From contig CALDKL010000525.1 of NCBI GenBank assembly GCA_937898895.1, positions 1 to 7,017 of the forward strand: 7,017 nucleotides of DNA, read 5' to 3'. This stretch comes from an uncultured Verrucomicrobiae bacterium (GTDB taxonomy: Bacteria; Verrucomicrobiota; Verrucomicrobiia; Verrucomicrobiales; DEV007). Below, one piece after another: positions 5,904 through 7,017 of the stretch. Under the pieces are notes generated by a model. The model did not search any database, was not told the DNA's origin, and saw only the letters and a list, made by a program, of their open reading frames with translations. The translations under genes and the position numbers were made by a program. The first letter of the stretch is position 1. Every line of letters starts with the position of its first letter.

Positions 5904-7017
5904 ATGAGCAACATCCTCCAGGAACTGGAATCTGAAATCGCCGCACTCAAGACCTCTGTGTCCAAATCGAACGTGGGCATTGTCCGCGAGATCGGTGACG
6001 GCATCGCCAAAGTCGAAGGACTCAGCGACGTCATGCTGAACGAAATGATCGAGTTTCCGGGTGGTCTCTACGGGCTCGCTCTGAACCTCGAAGAAACCGA
6101 AGTCGGCTGCATTCTCCTCGGCGATGGCCTTCATGTGAAGGAAGGCGACGAAGTCAAATCGACCGGACGCCTTCTCTCCGTGCCCGTGGGCAAGGAAATG
6201 CTGGGCCGGGTCGTCAACTCCCTCGGCCAGGCCGTCGATGGCAAAGGTGAGATCAAGACGAGCGCCACCTATCCTGTGGAGAAAATCGCCCCCGGCATCA
6301 TTTCCCGGCAGTCGGTCAGCGTTCCGGTGCAGACCGGAATTCTCCCCGTCGATGCGATGATCCCGATCGGACGCGGTCAGCGGGAACTCATCATCGGTGA
6401 CCGTTCCACCGGAAAGACCACCGTGGCGGTCGATACGATCATTTCCCAGGCTCGCCAGAACCGCGCTGCGGAGGAGGGCACTCTCAAGGGGCACAAGCCG
6501 CTCTATTGTATCTACGTGGCCATCGGCCAGAAGCTCGCCAACGTGGCGCGCACCATCGCCACTCTCGAGGCGGAAGGTGCGATGGACTACACTTGTGTCG
6601 TGGTGGCCTCGGCGTCCGATTCCGCGACGAACCAATACCTCGCTCCCTATGCCGGTGCCTCCATCGGGGAGTGGTTCATGGACAACGGCATGGATGCGCT
6701 CATCGTCTACGACGATCTTTCGAAGCACGCCGTGGCGTATCGTCAGGTCTCACTCGTCCTTCGGCGGCCCTCGGGGCGCGAGGCGTATCCCGGCGACGTG
6801 TTCTATCTCCACAGCCGCTTGCTAGAGCGCGCCGCCCGTCTCAACGAGGCCAACGGTGGCGGGTCGCTCACGGCTCTTCCCATCATTGAAACGCAGGCTG
6901 GCGACGTTTCGGCGTACATTCCCACGAACGTCATTTCGATCACCGACGGTCAGATCTATCTGGAAACCGACTTGTTCTACCAGGGGATTCGCCCCGCCAT
7001 TTCCGTCGGTCTCTCCG
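5904..7017 (+). CDS. atpA: F-type ATP synthase subunit alpha, 3' partial
   Basis: This encodes the non-catalytic nucleotide-binding F1 subunit; 371 of an expected 500 or so residues are visible before the window ends. The N-terminal beta-barrel region contains VGIVREIGDGIAKVEGL. The P-loop is GDRSTGKTT from residue 165 (6396 onward), with Ser in place of the usual Gln of GDRQTGKT. IYVAIGQK, VYDDLSKHAVAYRQ, RRPSGREAYPGDVFYLHSRL and SLTALPIIETQAGDVSAYIP are all family hallmarks. A 19-residue segment (183-201, bases 6450-6506) between the P-loop helix and CIYVAIGQ is about 13 residues longer than in E. coli and resembles the longer loop of mitochondrial alpha. The conserved arginine of VSRVGG would lie just past the edge. 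ATG 5904 is 38 bp after the atpH stop codon, without a Shine-Dalgarno. Confidence 0.97.
   Translation, partial: MSNILQELESEIAALKTSVSKSNVGIVREIGDGIAKVEGLSDVMLNEMIEFPGGLYGLALNLEETEVGCILLGDGLHVKEGDEVKSTGRLLSVPVGKEMLGRVVNSLGQAVDGKGEIKTSATYPVEKIAPGIISRQSVSVPVQTGILPVDAMIPIGRGQRELIIGDRSTGKTTVAVDTIISQARQNRAAEEGTLKGHKPLYCIYVAIGQKLANVARTIATLEAEGAMDYTCVVVASASDSATNQYLAPYAGASIGEWFMDNGMDALIVYDDLSKHAVAYRQVSLVLRRPSGREAYPGDVFYLHSRLLERAARLNEANGGGSLTALPIIETQAGDVSAYIPTNVISITDGQIYLETDLFYQGIRPAISVGLS

Overview
The window (7,017 bp, GC-rich, all genes on the + strand) holds the 3' part of a large multidomain haem protein gene followed by the start of an F-type ATP synthase operon. The layout is [PVC-type cytochrome gene, 5' end cut off] - about 180 bp leader - atpB - atpE - atpF - atpH - atpA (3' end cut off). 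The first gene combines an SGNH-hydrolase tail, a beta-propeller-like 'membrane-bound dehydrogenase' domain, HEAT-like repeats and a C-terminal CxxCH cytochrome domain. That architecture is characteristic of the Planctomycetes-Verrucomicrobia-Chlamydiae group. Together with the short delta subunit, it suggests a member of the Verrucomicrobiota (moderate confidence; no rRNA or other marker is present).

Bases 1-3414 are the haem protein. Bases 3415-3596 form the leader of the atp operon. It contains an 18-bp perfect dyad with the exact TGTGA-N6-TCACA spacing of CRP/FNR-family sites, a possible promoter just downstream, and a GC-rich hairpin before atpB. Bases 3597-7017 carry subunits a, c, b, delta and alpha in the canonical bacterial order. 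No atpI is seen before atpB. Gamma, beta and epsilon would be expected beyond the right edge.

The five atp genes encode the whole Fo sector (a, c, b), the delta stalk and most of alpha. Residues in a and c point to a proton-driven enzyme. The intergenic gaps on both sides of atpE contain potential RNA structure: two interlocked stems before it, and a strong 10-bp stem followed by a small tetraloop hairpin after it. Such elements could help raise c-subunit output relative to its neighbours, because c is needed in many copies. None of the five atp start codons has a recognisable Shine-Dalgarno sequence. Delta is only 131 residues, and alpha has GDRSTGKT in place of the usual GDRQTGKT plus a longer loop after the P-loop helix. 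This is mostly an ordinary housekeeping region. The best leads are the operator-like dyad, the structured RNA around atpE and the shortened delta subunit. I see no evidence for an entirely new system.
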